DNA of 49,707 bases from DATGFK01 sp040007395 (GTDB lineage: Bacteria > Chloroflexota > Anaerolineae > Aggregatilineales > UBA2796). Below, piece by piece: positions 24,645-33,400 of this stretch (position 1 is the stretch's first letter; each line of letters opens with the position of its first letter). The DNA is taken from contig JBDTVG010000111.1 of NCBI GenBank assembly GCA_040007395.1, positions 1 to 49,707 on the forward strand, read 5' to 3'. Below the pieces are notes generated by a model. The model was not told the origin of the DNA. It did no database searches and was given only the letters and a program-made list of their open reading frames with translations. The translations under genes and the position numbers were made by a program.

Positions 24645-25277
24645 TTGCTAACAGAACCCCTGCGGCTTCTCGTGATCGCAGACGATCCACTAGCACGAAC
24701 CGGACTGGCGACACTGCTTGCCACGCAATCCGATTACACGATTGCGGGTCAGATCGACACTCGCGGCGATCTGTTGGCAACGCTCAACGTTTACACGCCT
24801 CAAGTCATTGTGTGGGATATGGGCTGGGAGCCGTCGGCAGCGATTGAGCGGCTAGGCGATCTTGGCGATTCGGGCGTGCCAGTCGTGGCGCTGCTTGCCG
24901 AGACTACTCACGCCAATGATGCTTGGCTTGCTGGCGCACGTGGATTATATCTGCGCGGCACGAAGATCGAAAATGTCATCGCGGGGTTGTCGGCGGTGGC
25001 CCGCGGTCTGATCGTGATCGATCCGGCGTTGGGCAAAGCCATGTTCTCGCCCCGCGAACGGGTGATTGCGCCACCTATTGAAGACCTGACCAGTCGTGAG
25101 ATGCAAGTGCTGCAATTTCTGGCGGAAGGTTTGCCTAACAAAGGCATCGCACAGCGCCTAACGATTAGCGAGAGTACGGTCAAGTTTCATGTTAACGCCA
25201 TCATGAGCAAACTCGGCGCACAGAGTCGCACCGATGCGGTAGTGCGTGCCACCCGCGTGGGATTGGTGATCTTGTAA
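24645..25277 (+). CDS. NarL/FixJ-type response regulator (LuxR HTH)
   Basis: A 210-residue regulator: receiver domain (1-120) with acidic ADD at 12-14 and phospho-acceptor D58 in VWDMGW, a Thr-rich linker, and a LuxR-type DNA-binding domain at 146-208 (LTSREMQVLQFLAEG, NKGIAQRLTISESTVKFHV). The receiver is degenerate: the conserved Lys near its end is replaced by YLRGTK, and the MP after the active Asp is GW. Phosphorylation may thus be weak or absent. The start is a TTG with AGGTG upstream; no ATG fits without losing the first strand. No kinase gene adjoins. It converges on the next gene with a 2-bp gap. Confidence 0.85.
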   Translation: MLTEPLRLLVIADDPLARTGLATLLATQSDYTIAGQIDTRGDLLATLNVYTPQVIVWDMGWEPSAAIERLGDLGDSGVPVVALLAETTHANDAWLAGARGLYLRGTKIENVIAGLSAVARGLIVIDPALGKAMFSPRERVIAPPIEDLTSREMQVLQFLAEGLPNKGIAQRLTISESTVKFHVNAIMSKLGAQSRTDAVVRATRVGLVIL

Positions 25278-25279
25278 TT

Positions 25280-27145
25280 TTAAGGACAGGCTTGCCAAGT
25301 TATGCCAAGCAATCCAACGCCTAATGACGGGAAAGTACCAATCGGTTGGATCTTAAGGTCATCAGCGGAGCTAACGAAAACCGATGAATAATTAAAGTCT
25401 ACACTCTGTGCGAACGCAACCATTGAGCCATCGGGAGACCACTTGATAGCGGCAAATTCCGTATCGGGCCGACTAATCAACTTAACCGAAGGAGGCGATT
25501 TGGACAGCATGTAAAGTTCATGGCCTGTCACGGTATCGGCAAGAAACACCGCCCGTTGTTTGTTAGGCGACCAAAAAAGAGAACCGCCCCGTAGGTTAAG
25601 ATTAGCGGTGGGTAACTGGTTGACATCGCCCACCTTACCATCGAAATGGTAGGCGCTGATCATGGCATTTCCATCTGAACCTTTGTACCAAAAATACATC
25701 TGTGTTGAGTCTTGGTCTAAATAGACAATCTGTGTTGGATAATTAACCAAATGAACAGATTGTCCAGAACTGAGGTTGAGATACGCGAGATAATAATTAT
25801 CTTGAGCAATCCCTGTATAAAAAACCGCCCCGTCGAAATTCCAGCTATAACTCGTATAAAGGTGATCCGCCGTTTCATTTAGCTCGTGTACACTGTTGTT
25901 ACTTTTATCACTCCAAGTCAGATGGTCGCGATTGTTCGCCCGCCAGATGACAACTGCGAAACGCCTATCTACCCGATTTACCCAATCTGAGTAAAGCACT
26001 TCATCGGCAGCCTCTACAAGTGTCCGCGTTGGTATCCCTTCCCCATTAATCAGCCGAACTGTTTTCTTGCCATTTTGATCTGTCGCAATGATATTATCGA
26101 TGCCATAGCTAAACGGGTTCAATGCGTTTCCGAGAATGATGTCGCTTGTGCTGGTCTTGATATGAAATGCCCGTGTGAGATAAAACGTTTGCCGACCTGA
26201 GTAACCGTAGCTTATCTCCGTAAAAAATATCGTCTGACCATCTTTTGCCCATTGCGGATTGTAACCCGTTGATTGTCCAGAGTTGCAGATAACGGAGCCA
26301 TCGATCCCGAAAATGGCGTATGTACCCCCTTTCAGGCGAAAGGCAAGGTGACTATTATCGGGCGACCATATATATTCAGGGATGTCGAGGGCAGGCAGTT
26401 TGAACAGAACAGGGTTGGAGATTGTTGGCGAAAGCAGCCCCAAATACAGTGCATTCTGCCGATCGATACCAATAAAAGCCAACCCGTGACCCCGCCGCGA
26501 CCACAGGGGCGGCTCATACCATGGAGTTACCCGCAGACCAGTATCAATTCGAGTTAGCACCAAATCTGGAACAGACCAAAAATAAAAGTCCAGTGGAGGA
26601 TCATAACCTTCTTGAGCATATCCCGAATTTGCCATCAAAAATTTCCCGTCACTCGACCACGAAAATTGAGTAATATCTTTCGCGGGTACAGTAAATATCG
26701 CCTGAGTGCGTGTTTTATTACCGATCACAGACGAGACGGTGAGCCATAACTGGGAGTGGTCATCTTTCCAAACATAAGCAAAGGACTGGCTATCTGGTGA
26801 CCACGCAAAGCCCAACCTGCGATGAAGCGTTTTTAGCGAGCGATTACTCCCGTTCTCAAAAATAGTTGATATATGGGTCGTGTCATCTGTCGTGATCAGA
26901 TATTTGTTGTCAGGTGAAAAAGCTGAATGTTCCAATTGTGCCAGATCAGCCTCACCCTGCTTGTTTTCTGTAGTTGCCCCACTGTCGGGGTTTGCAAGCC
27001 AGACACGCCCCCCACTCACACCTTCGCTCACGTTCAAACAGTAGTTCTGATCCGTAGCCGCACGGCTCGGATTTTTTGCCAATAGCACAGCCAATACGAG
27101 TGCGACACTCACACTAAGACTTTCCCAAAGGCGCTTCGAAATCAT
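25280..27145 (-). CDS. Secreted TolB-like beta-propeller protein
   Basis: A 621-residue exported protein. The N-terminus (MISKRLWESLSVSVALVLAV) is a signal peptide or anchor. The rest consists of WD40/TolB-like blades with the repeated core WSPDx: FAWSPDSQSFAYVW, FSWSSDGKFLM, YIWSPDNSHLAF, LFWSPNKQRAVF and IKWSPDGSMVAFA. Such propellers outside the cell bind proteins or peptidoglycan, and no enzymatic domain is fused here. Two Cys near the N-terminus (CLNV) and two near the end (WQACP) could link the ends of the ring. The ATG at 27145 is used because it begins the hydrophobic segment. It is a lone gene. Confidence 0.85.
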   Translation of the reverse strand: MISKRLWESLSVSVALVLAVLLAKNPSRAATDQNYCLNVSEGVSGGRVWLANPDSGATTENKQGEADLAQLEHSAFSPDNKYLITTDDTTHISTIFENGSNRSLKTLHRRLGFAWSPDSQSFAYVWKDDHSQLWLTVSSVIGNKTRTQAIFTVPAKDITQFSWSSDGKFLMANSGYAQEGYDPPLDFYFWSVPDLVLTRIDTGLRVTPWYEPPLWSRRGHGLAFIGIDRQNALYLGLLSPTISNPVLFKLPALDIPEYIWSPDNSHLAFRLKGGTYAIFGIDGSVICNSGQSTGYNPQWAKDGQTIFFTEISYGYSGRQTFYLTRAFHIKTSTSDIILGNALNPFSYGIDNIIATDQNGKKTVRLINGEGIPTRTLVEAADEVLYSDWVNRVDRRFAVVIWRANNRDHLTWSDKSNNSVHELNETADHLYTSYSWNFDGAVFYTGIAQDNYYLAYLNLSSGQSVHLVNYPTQIVYLDQDSTQMYFWYKGSDGNAMISAYHFDGKVGDVNQLPTANLNLRGGSLFWSPNKQRAVFLADTVTGHELYMLSKSPPSVKLISRPDTEFAAIKWSPDGSMVAFAQSVDFNYSSVFVSSADDLKIQPIGTFPSLGVGLLGITWQACP

Positions 27146-27631
27146 TATTACATCACTTATTGTCAATATCTGCTGGTAAGCCAAACGAATTATAGGGCAC
27201 ATAGTAGGCTAACTGCACGGTGAGCCGGAAGGTATCGGCAAAATCAGTCAAGCGCTGCATGAACTGAGTGCGCCGCGAGTGATTTCTGGCAAGCTTACTA
27301 GATCGTCTTCCCGCAACGCACGCATCACGCTGTCGGCAAAGAAACTGGTCAAACCGCTCACCAAGAACGCTGGTATTGTACCCTTCGTCAACGTATCAGT
27401 CGTTTCGTGCGTAAAATCCTGTCCTTTTCCGTATCCGAAACCAATCATGAACTCATCGCGCACTGGTTTATCATTCCATACAACCTACAATGTCAATCGT
27501 CGCTTACTACTTGACCACTACCAGACAGACGAGTACATTAGCGCCGATAATTATCGAACAGCGAAGCGATGGGTATATGAACGCTTCGCGTTCTCTGGGT
27601 TCCCAGTTCGGTGTTATCGGAACTAAACCCG
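27146..27631. other. Intergenic region with a possible gene remnant
   Basis: About 485 bp between two minus-strand genes. A minus-strand frame from a GTG at 27463 to 27248 (71 codons) reads protein-like (WNDKPVRDEFMIGFGYGKG just before and after the GTG, then IPAFLVSGLTSFFADSVMRA), but it has no ribosome site, is closed by stops at both ends and matches no family I know. In a neighbouring frame (QRLTDFADTFRLTVQLAYYV) coding-like text continues, so this may be a frameshifted remnant. Low certainty. Confidence 0.2.
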
Positions 27632-29065
27632 CTACAGCCCACCGATAGACACAAATTTGGTTTCGAGGAAGTTCATCAAGCCTTCGTGACCTTGCTCACG
27701 ACCCAAGCCGCTTTGCTTGAAGCCGCCAAAGGGTGCTTCGGTGGCAGTGGGCAGCAGGTCATTGATTCCGATTATGCCGTACTCAAGCCCCTCATACATT
27801 TTGAGGGTGGTGTTCAGATTGTTCGTAAAAACGTAAGCCGCTAACCCGTAGTCGCTAGCATTCGCCAGTTCGAGCGCTTCGGTAGTATCACGGAACGGCA
27901 TAATAGGCAGCACTGGCCCGAAGATTTCCTCACGGGCAATGCGGGATTCAAGCCGAATATTGGTCAGCACAGTTGGCGGGTAAAAGTAGCCAGAACCAGC
28001 TAATCGACTGCCACCTGTTACCGCCAGTGCGCCATCGGAGATAGCTTCCGATACAAGCGCTTCGACACGCTCCCGATGCACCGCTGAGATCAACGGCCCA
28101 ACATTTACGCCCGTTTCCAAACCATTACCCACTTTTAGGTCGCGGGTCAATGCGGCAGTACGATCCAGAAAGTCCTCGTATACATCCTTGTGAACGTAAA
28201 AGCGCTGTGGCGCAACACACACTTGCCCATTGTTGCGGAATTTCGAGAAAATCGACTGCTTCACTGCTGACTCGATGTCTGTATCGGGGAACACAATCAC
28301 GGGGGCATTGCCGCCCAACTCCAGTGAGAGGCGGGTCAGATTCTCCGCTGCCCTGCGCATCAAAAGTCTGCCGACACGCACACTGCCCGTAAAGCTAATC
28401 TTGCGGCAGATCGGGTTGGTCAGGAATTCCTTACCAATGGAGTCAGGTTCGCCGTTAACAAGGTTGAGCACCCCCGGTGGCAGCCCTGCCTCTTCGAGAA
28501 TGTTGGTAAGTACCATAGCGCTCATGGGGGTAAGTTCCGAAGGTCGGGCAACGACAGCGCAGCCTGCGACCAACGCCGCCCCCCAGACACGCCCCAACAG
28601 CCATGCGGGGAAGTTCCATGCCGTGATGGAGGCGATTACCCCTATCGGATGGTAAACTACCATCAGACGCTTGCCTGCCCGTCGATTGGGGATGGTGCGT
28701 CCATAGGCGCGTTTGCCTTCCTCAGCAAACCATTCGAGCAGATCGCCCGTGACGACCCACTCGCCTCTAGACTCGGATAGTGGTTTGCCACACTCCTGAG
28801 TCATAATCGGAGCCAGTTCGTCGGCACGTTCCCGCACAAGATCGGCGGCCTTTTTGAGGATTGCGGCGCGTTCATAGACGGTACGTTCTGCCCAAGCGGA
28901 CTGGGCTTTTTGGGCAGCGTCTAGCGCGCGCCGTGCATCAACGGCATTGCCAAAAGGAACCGTCGCGATTTTCTCCTCGGTAGCGGGGTTAATAACATCC
29001 CACGTATTGCCGTTTAGGGCATCGAGCCACTGCCCATCGATATATTGCTGGAATTTCACGATCAT
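27632..29065 (-). CDS. NAD(P)-dependent aldehyde dehydrogenase (succinate-semialdehyde dehydrogenase type)
   Basis: A 477-residue aldehyde dehydrogenase that oxidises an aldehyde to its acid. The catalytic set is complete: N151 in ITAWNFP, E249 in LSLELGGN, C283 in NNGQVCVAPQ, then EIFGPVLP near the C-terminus. TGSVRVGRLLM is the cofactor-clamp strand. The Lys that usually binds the cofactor ribose (VVKPAE) is Arg here (VVARPSEL), which is uncommon. The ATG at 29065 matches the usual N-terminus (FQQYIDGQW); the upstream frame is not typical. SSADH is the best guess from overall pattern, but substrate is not provable. It stands alone. Confidence 0.9.
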   Translation of the reverse strand: MIVKFQQYIDGQWLDALNGNTWDVINPATEEKIATVPFGNAVDARRALDAAQKAQSAWAERTVYERAAILKKAADLVRERADELAPIMTQECGKPLSESRGEWVVTGDLLEWFAEEGKRAYGRTIPNRRAGKRLMVVYHPIGVIASITAWNFPAWLLGRVWGAALVAGCAVVARPSELTPMSAMVLTNILEEAGLPPGVLNLVNGEPDSIGKEFLTNPICRKISFTGSVRVGRLLMRRAAENLTRLSLELGGNAPVIVFPDTDIESAVKQSIFSKFRNNGQVCVAPQRFYVHKDVYEDFLDRTAALTRDLKVGNGLETGVNVGPLISAVHRERVEALVSEAISDGALAVTGGSRLAGSGYFYPPTVLTNIRLESRIAREEIFGPVLPIMPFRDTTEALELANASDYGLAAYVFTNNLNTTLKMYEGLEYGIIGINDLLPTATEAPFGGFKQSGLGREQGHEGLMNFLETKFVSIGGL

Positions 29066-29367
29066 TCCTTTATGTGTTTCCTTGGAAAAAGTTGAGTGAG
29101 ATGTTACCCCGCTTGAGACCCATTTAGCCACCCAGCAATAAGTAAATAACAAAGCAATGCCCGCGCCGCATTTTGCTGGTAAGTCCAGCTTTACCGAGTC
29201 AACGTTGTTATATCAGTGAAACATTGCGATGATCCTCAGTAAGATTTTGTCCGTTATAATAATCAAATTCATAGTGCAGTATAAGTAAATTTTTCGGTAG
29301 GGGTTGGGTTGCAATGTGGTTTGTATCCTGTAAAGGCAGCATCGTCTCATTCAAAGACAGGTAAAAA
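29066..29367. other. Divergent intergenic region with kinase promoter box
   Basis: About 300 bp between the aldehyde dehydrogenase start and the Ser/Thr kinase start. A perfect TATAAT lies at 29255-29260, 107 bp before the kinase ATG; no matching -35 box stands out. An AGGT ribosome site lies just ahead of the ATG. Nothing coding was recognised. Confidence 0.45.
29255..29260 (+). promoter_or_regulatory. -10 box upstream of the Ser/Thr kinase gene
   Basis: A perfect TATAAT preceded by CCGT in an otherwise AT-rich stretch. The -35 region (about 29232-29237) does not match consensus, so activator dependence or another sigma factor is possible. The leader would be about 100 nt long. Confidence 0.35.
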
Positions 29368-31326
29368 ATGTACTTGCGACAAGATGAATTTCTAGATGAG
29401 TTCCGTATTCTCGAAATCATTGGTAGTGGCGGATTTAGCGTTGTCTATAAGGCGGAAGATACACATCTGGAGCGCTTAGTTGCTATCAAGCAGCTAAACC
29501 CTGATGTATTTACTGAAGCTGGTACAGAAGCGCGTTTTATTCGCGAAGCGAAACTTGCCGCTAGCCTAAACCACCCGAATATTGTCTCGATCTACACATT
29601 CAAGCGGCGTGGCGACTCGCTCTTTCTGGTGATGGAGTATCTGGACGGTGGCAGCGTTCGCGATCTCATCGACGCGGATGGTTATCTAGCACAAGGCACA
29701 CTGCTAAAACTGGCCTCCCATGTGTGTCACGCGCTAACTGTGCTGCACGCACGCGGTGTGATTCATCGCGATATTAAACCGGAAAATATTCTACACACTG
29801 CGGCGGGCGACTTCAAACTGGCTGACTTTGGCCTAGCGCATATCACACAATTAGATCGCCGTCATAGTTCAGCGGGGCCACAGTCCGGTACGCTGTTATA
29901 TATGTCGCCAGAACAGGCCGCTGGTCAAGAGATCACGGCGCAGTCCGATGTTTATTCGTTCGCAACGGTGCTGTACGAGGCATGGACAGGATCGTACTAT
30001 CTGTCGGGTGGTGCTAGCGATGATGATTTGGTGATCGATAGTATTCTGACAGAAACGCCACTCGCACCGAGTATCGCTAACCCGAACCTGACACCCATTT
30101 TCGATGAGCCACTGATGCGGGCTTTGAGCAAAGATCCGACGCAGCGTTACCAAACCGCTAGTGAATTTCTGGAAGCTCTAAGAGCTGCTGCCCGCAAACG
30201 CCACATGGGAGCAGATGATTTGGCGGCTGAACTATATACAATCCGCACCTTGCGTGATCTTCTCGGTGAACCAGTGCAAGCGATGGCACGGCTAGATGCA
30301 GCATGGGTGCGCGATTCGGACGCCCCAGAAGTGTTGGCTGAACGCGGCGAAACACTGCTTACATTGGGTGATAAGGAAGCGGGCTATAAATTGCTCGAAC
30401 AGGCGATTGCGCTCAACCCGCTTCTGCCTTTTGCACAGGTGGCCCTTGCCGAACATTACCGTGAGAGTGGTGATAGCGATCTTTCCACGCTAACGCTGAT
30501 CGAGGCTATTGAGTCCGATGCCGATCTGGTTTTTGCCATTTACTATCAGCGGATCGTGGAGGCGTTGGCACAGCCCGAAGAATTCTGGAATTACGTAACG
30601 CTGTTTAGTACCGCGCAACCCTCAGCCGCTGTTGCCTACAACATTGGACGGCTGCTGCTGCTTGCCAAAGGTTACGAGAACGAAGCGATTGCGGCTTTCG
30701 AGATCGCTATCGACATGGACCCAACGCTTGGCCCGCCCTATGTGGCGTTGGGGAGCGCTCTGTTGGCGCAAGGAAAGTCGGCACAAGCAATTTTGTACTT
30801 TGAGCAAGCCGCTTCACTGCAATTTCCGATCTATCCGGAGCGCGAATGGCATAAGTCACCACTGTCGTATCGCTTGCGACACGTTTATCTGGGGATGGCG
30901 ATTGCCTATGCCGATATTGGGCAATTTTTAAAGAGTGCTCAGGCCGCCGCCAATGTGCTTACCATTGCCCCAGCAGAAATTCAGGAACACGCTTCCAACC
31001 TTATCGAACAGTATAGTGCCGCCGCTACCGATATGCTCAATACAGGAAAGGTTCATGAGGCCTATGAACTGCTGAACCGAGCGCTGCCCTTAGCGACTTA
31101 CTGCGAAAACACATCAATTGTCATGCTCTTAGGAATCGCACAGTCGCGGATTGGCAGCAGTTTGCGACAACAGCAGGCTTATCGCGATGCCATCGCGTGG
31201 TTGGAAGCCGGGGTTGCCACCTTACGCAGCGTCCCAACCGCCCCCGGCGATCTTGCCGCCGCACAGCTAACCTCGCAGATTCAGGAAGCAGAGCGCGAAC
31301 TACGCCGTGCGTCACAGCAGCGCTGA
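29368..31326 (+). CDS. Hanks-type Ser/Thr protein kinase with C-terminal TPR repeats
   Basis: A 652-residue cytosolic kinase. Residues 12-275 are the kinase domain: glycine loop GSGGFSVVYKAE, K41 in VAIKQL, E in RFIREAKLAASL, HRDIKPEN with base D135, DFG at 153-155, activation segment and SPEQAAG. Residues 290-640 are helical repeats of TPR type (for example AVAYNIGRLLLLAKGYENEA, then IDMDPTLGPPYVALGSALLA). No transmembrane segment is seen, unlike PASTA kinases. The TPR part probably recruits substrates. It is convergent with the PhoR-like kinase gene 40 bp away. All catalytic residues are present, so activity is expected. Confidence 0.94.
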   Translation: MYLRQDEFLDEFRILEIIGSGGFSVVYKAEDTHLERLVAIKQLNPDVFTEAGTEARFIREAKLAASLNHPNIVSIYTFKRRGDSLFLVMEYLDGGSVRDLIDADGYLAQGTLLKLASHVCHALTVLHARGVIHRDIKPENILHTAAGDFKLADFGLAHITQLDRRHSSAGPQSGTLLYMSPEQAAGQEITAQSDVYSFATVLYEAWTGSYYLSGGASDDDLVIDSILTETPLAPSIANPNLTPIFDEPLMRALSKDPTQRYQTASEFLEALRAAARKRHMGADDLAAELYTIRTLRDLLGEPVQAMARLDAAWVRDSDAPEVLAERGETLLTLGDKEAGYKLLEQAIALNPLLPFAQVALAEHYRESGDSDLSTLTLIEAIESDADLVFAIYYQRIVEALAQPEEFWNYVTLFSTAQPSAAVAYNIGRLLLLAKGYENEAIAAFEIAIDMDPTLGPPYVALGSALLAQGKSAQAILYFEQAASLQFPIYPEREWHKSPLSYRLRHVYLGMAIAYADIGQFLKSAQAAANVLTIAPAEIQEHASNLIEQYSAAATDMLNTGKVHEAYELLNRALPLATYCENTSIVMLLGIAQSRIGSSLRQQQAYRDAIAWLEAGVATLRSVPTAPGDLAAAQLTSQIQEAERELRRASQQR

Positions 31327-31366
31327 ACGCCGTAGCGAACAGCGGTCAAGTAGAATTCACCGTGCG

Positions 31367-32590
31367 TTATTGCGAATTCGTCTGAGGCACGGTTTGGCTG
31401 ATTTGCTTATCCGCCAATGGGATAGTAAAGCAGATACACGCCCCATTCGGGACTCCGGCCTCGGCCCAGATCGTGCCGCCTTGCGCTTCGATAATGTGCT
31501 TGGCAATCGAGAGACCCAGCCCTGATCCGCTGACTTTGCCGGGATTAGCGGAGCGGGCGGTATCCACCTGATAGAAACGCTCGAACACGCGAGTGCGATC
31601 CTGTGGTGGGATGCCGGGGCCAGTGTCTTTGACGCAGATCGTTACAAACTGTTCCGCATTATCTTTGCAGTCGGCTTTGAAGGAAATTTTTCCTTTGGAA
31701 GGCGTAAACTTGACCGCGTTGTGCAGCAAATTAGTCAAGACCCGCCGAGTTTGTTCGGGGTCGATCAGGACTGGCAAGCTGTCGGGAATCTCATTGAGCA
31801 CGTCAAGCTTTTTTTGTTCAAGCTGAGTCCCCATAATATCCAGCGCCTGCACCAGAATATCGTGAAAGTTTACCGGAACCATGCGAATAATGGCTTGACC
31901 TGACTCGATCATAGACAGGTCGATTAATTCCTGAGTCATGTGTTGCAGGCTATCGGTTTCGCCGCCAATCCGTCTCAGCAGCTTCAGATCGCGTTCAGCA
32001 CTGCGTCCGAAGTTCTGAGTAAGGGTATCTACCAATAGTCGGATACTGCTGATCGGGGTGCGGAGATCGTGGGAGAAGTTGGCGACCATTTCACGGCGGG
32101 CGCGAGTCAGGCGCAGTAGTTCGCTGATGTCCTGCAAAGCTAATACAATGCTCACCTGTCCCGCCAAATTGATAGCGCCACTGCGTACACGGAAGGGGCG
32201 CTCCTTGATCTCGATCTGAGATTCGAGTACAGGCTCACTGCGTCTAGCAGCCTCGACCATCGCTTCTAGTTCGTGACTGCGTGTCACCGACATAAGCGTT
32301 TGATCCATGTTTCCATCATGGACACCAAAGAGTTTCTTGGCGGTCTGATTGATAATCGAGATGCGCCGATCATGGTCAATGACCAGAATAGCATCAAAAG
32401 CAGTGTCGGCAAGCACAACAGTAGACATCCGCAGCACTTGCAACCGCATTTGAGTGGAAGCAAGTTCCTGACGCAGCGCCGCTACTTCAAGATCACGTTC
32501 ATTGAGCAGCCGGATTTGTTTGCGCCACTGGAACAGCAGGACGACTAATGCTACCAGCAATGCCAGTGCAAATAACTCAATAACGCTCAT
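31367..32590 (-). CDS. PhoR/VicK-type sensor histidine kinase (TM, PAS, HisKA, HATPase)
   Basis: A 407-residue kinase. One N-terminal TM (residues 5-21), a short coiled coil, a PAS domain (about 55-160; TAFDAILVIDHDRRISIIN), HisKA with H174 in NFSHDLRTPISS, and the ATPase domain with N box (NLLHNAVKF), G1 (KDTGPGIPP), F box (FERFYQVD) and G2 (GSGLGLSIAK). It has no extracellular loop, so it senses an intracellular or membrane cue. It follows the OmpR-type regulator gene after 32 bp, giving a regulator-then-kinase operon as in phoBR. The pair may control phosphate or envelope functions; no pst genes are in view. Confidence 0.94.
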   Translation of the reverse strand: MSVIELFALALLVALVVLLFQWRKQIRLLNERDLEVAALRQELASTQMRLQVLRMSTVVLADTAFDAILVIDHDRRISIINQTAKKLFGVHDGNMDQTLMSVTRSHELEAMVEAARRSEPVLESQIEIKERPFRVRSGAINLAGQVSIVLALQDISELLRLTRARREMVANFSHDLRTPISSIRLLVDTLTQNFGRSAERDLKLLRRIGGETDSLQHMTQELIDLSMIESGQAIIRMVPVNFHDILVQALDIMGTQLEQKKLDVLNEIPDSLPVLIDPEQTRRVLTNLLHNAVKFTPSKGKISFKADCKDNAEQFVTICVKDTGPGIPPQDRTRVFERFYQVDTARSANPGKVSGSGLGLSIAKHIIEAQGGTIWAEAGVPNGACICFTIPLADKQISQTVPQTNSQ

Positions 32591-32622
32591 CGAAAAACAT
32601 ACCCTTCCAAACGCAGGCTCGT

Positions 32623-33309
32623 CTAGCCTTCAAAGCGATAGCCTACGCCGCGCACCGTCGCGATCCGCTGGGGATCGGAGGGATCTTCTTCGATCTTCTC
32701 GCGCAGCCAGCGAATATGAACGTCAACCGTGCGTTTGTCTCCGAAGTACTCGTAGCCCCAGACTTTGGTCAGAATCAAGTCGCGAGAGAGAACTGCCCCT
32801 TGGTTACGCATCAATTCCGAGAGCAGATCGAACTCCTTATGGCTCAAGTGTAATAACTCGCTGCCTTTATATACACGACGGCCTGTCAGATCCATCCGCA
32901 AGTCGGCAGAAAGGAGTTCATCCTGCGTGGTGGTTCGACCCGGTACACGGCGCATGACTGCCCGGACTCGCGCCAAAAATTCACCCAGACCAAATGGCTT
33001 GACAATATAGTCGTCTGCGCCGCTTTCTAGCCCGACGATCTTGTCCACTTCGGTTCCCCGCGCCGTCAGGATAATCACTGGGATATGCGCTGTTCTTACA
33101 TCTTTGCGGATGATACGACAGATACTCATGCCATCAAGGGCAGGTAGCATAATATCCAGCACAACCAGATCGGGCAGTTCATCGCGGATCATCGCCAGCC
33201 CGACTTCACCGTCCTCTGCCCTCGAAACCTCGTAGCCTTCCTCGGCTAGGTTTTCTGCCAGCGTCTCCGCCAGCGTGTTTTCATCTTCGACAATCAGAAT
33301 TTTCGCCAT
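32623..33309 (-). CDS. OmpR/PhoB-type response regulator
   Basis: A 228-residue regulator: receiver domain with EDE at 8-10, phospho-acceptor D52 in VLDIMLP, T82 in LTARG and K104 in YIVKPFG; then a winged-helix trans-activation domain (HLSHKEFDLLSELM, VLSRDLILTKVWGYEYFGDK, TVDVHIRWLREKIE, VRGVGYRF). The ATG at 33309 is chosen since AAAGGTAG stands ahead of it; an in-frame upstream start at 33339 would add ten residues outside the fold. It is the partner of the kinase encoded next. A perfect inverted repeat upstream (33373-33400) could be its own operator. Confidence 0.95.
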   Translation of the reverse strand: MAKILIVEDENTLAETLAENLAEEGYEVSRAEDGEVGLAMIRDELPDLVVLDIMLPALDGMSICRIIRKDVRTAHIPVIILTARGTEVDKIVGLESGADDYIVKPFGLGEFLARVRAVMRRVPGRTTTQDELLSADLRMDLTGRRVYKGSELLHLSHKEFDLLSELMRNQGAVLSRDLILTKVWGYEYFGDKRTVDVHIRWLREKIEEDPSDPQRIATVRGVGYRFEG

Positions 33310-33372
33310 TCGATCTACCTTTAACCCAAATTTAGGCATGATTACATTCGCTTAATGTAACATTCTTGTAGC

Positions 33373-33400
33373 ATGTTAAGACATCATCAAGTCTTAACAT
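33373..33400. repeat. Perfect 10-bp inverted repeat upstream of the OmpR-type regulator
   Basis: ATGTTAAGAC at 33373-33382 pairs with GTCTTAACAT at 33391-33400 across an eight-base spacer. It overlaps the stop codon of the P1 peptidase gene and lies about 65 bp before the regulator ATG. A T-poor flank argues against a simple terminator; TTAACA half sites are reminiscent of PhoP-type binding. It could be an autoregulatory operator. Confidence 0.4.

Noticed and set aside
24434..24847. 137-codon frame before the LuxR-type regulator
   Set aside because: It overlaps the regulator gene by 200 bp in another phase and its C-terminal half is Arg/His/Ser-rich shadow sequence.
27490..27648. 52-codon plus-strand ORF
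   Set aside because: No ribosome site, no family match, and it runs into the end of the aldehyde dehydrogenase gene on the other strand.
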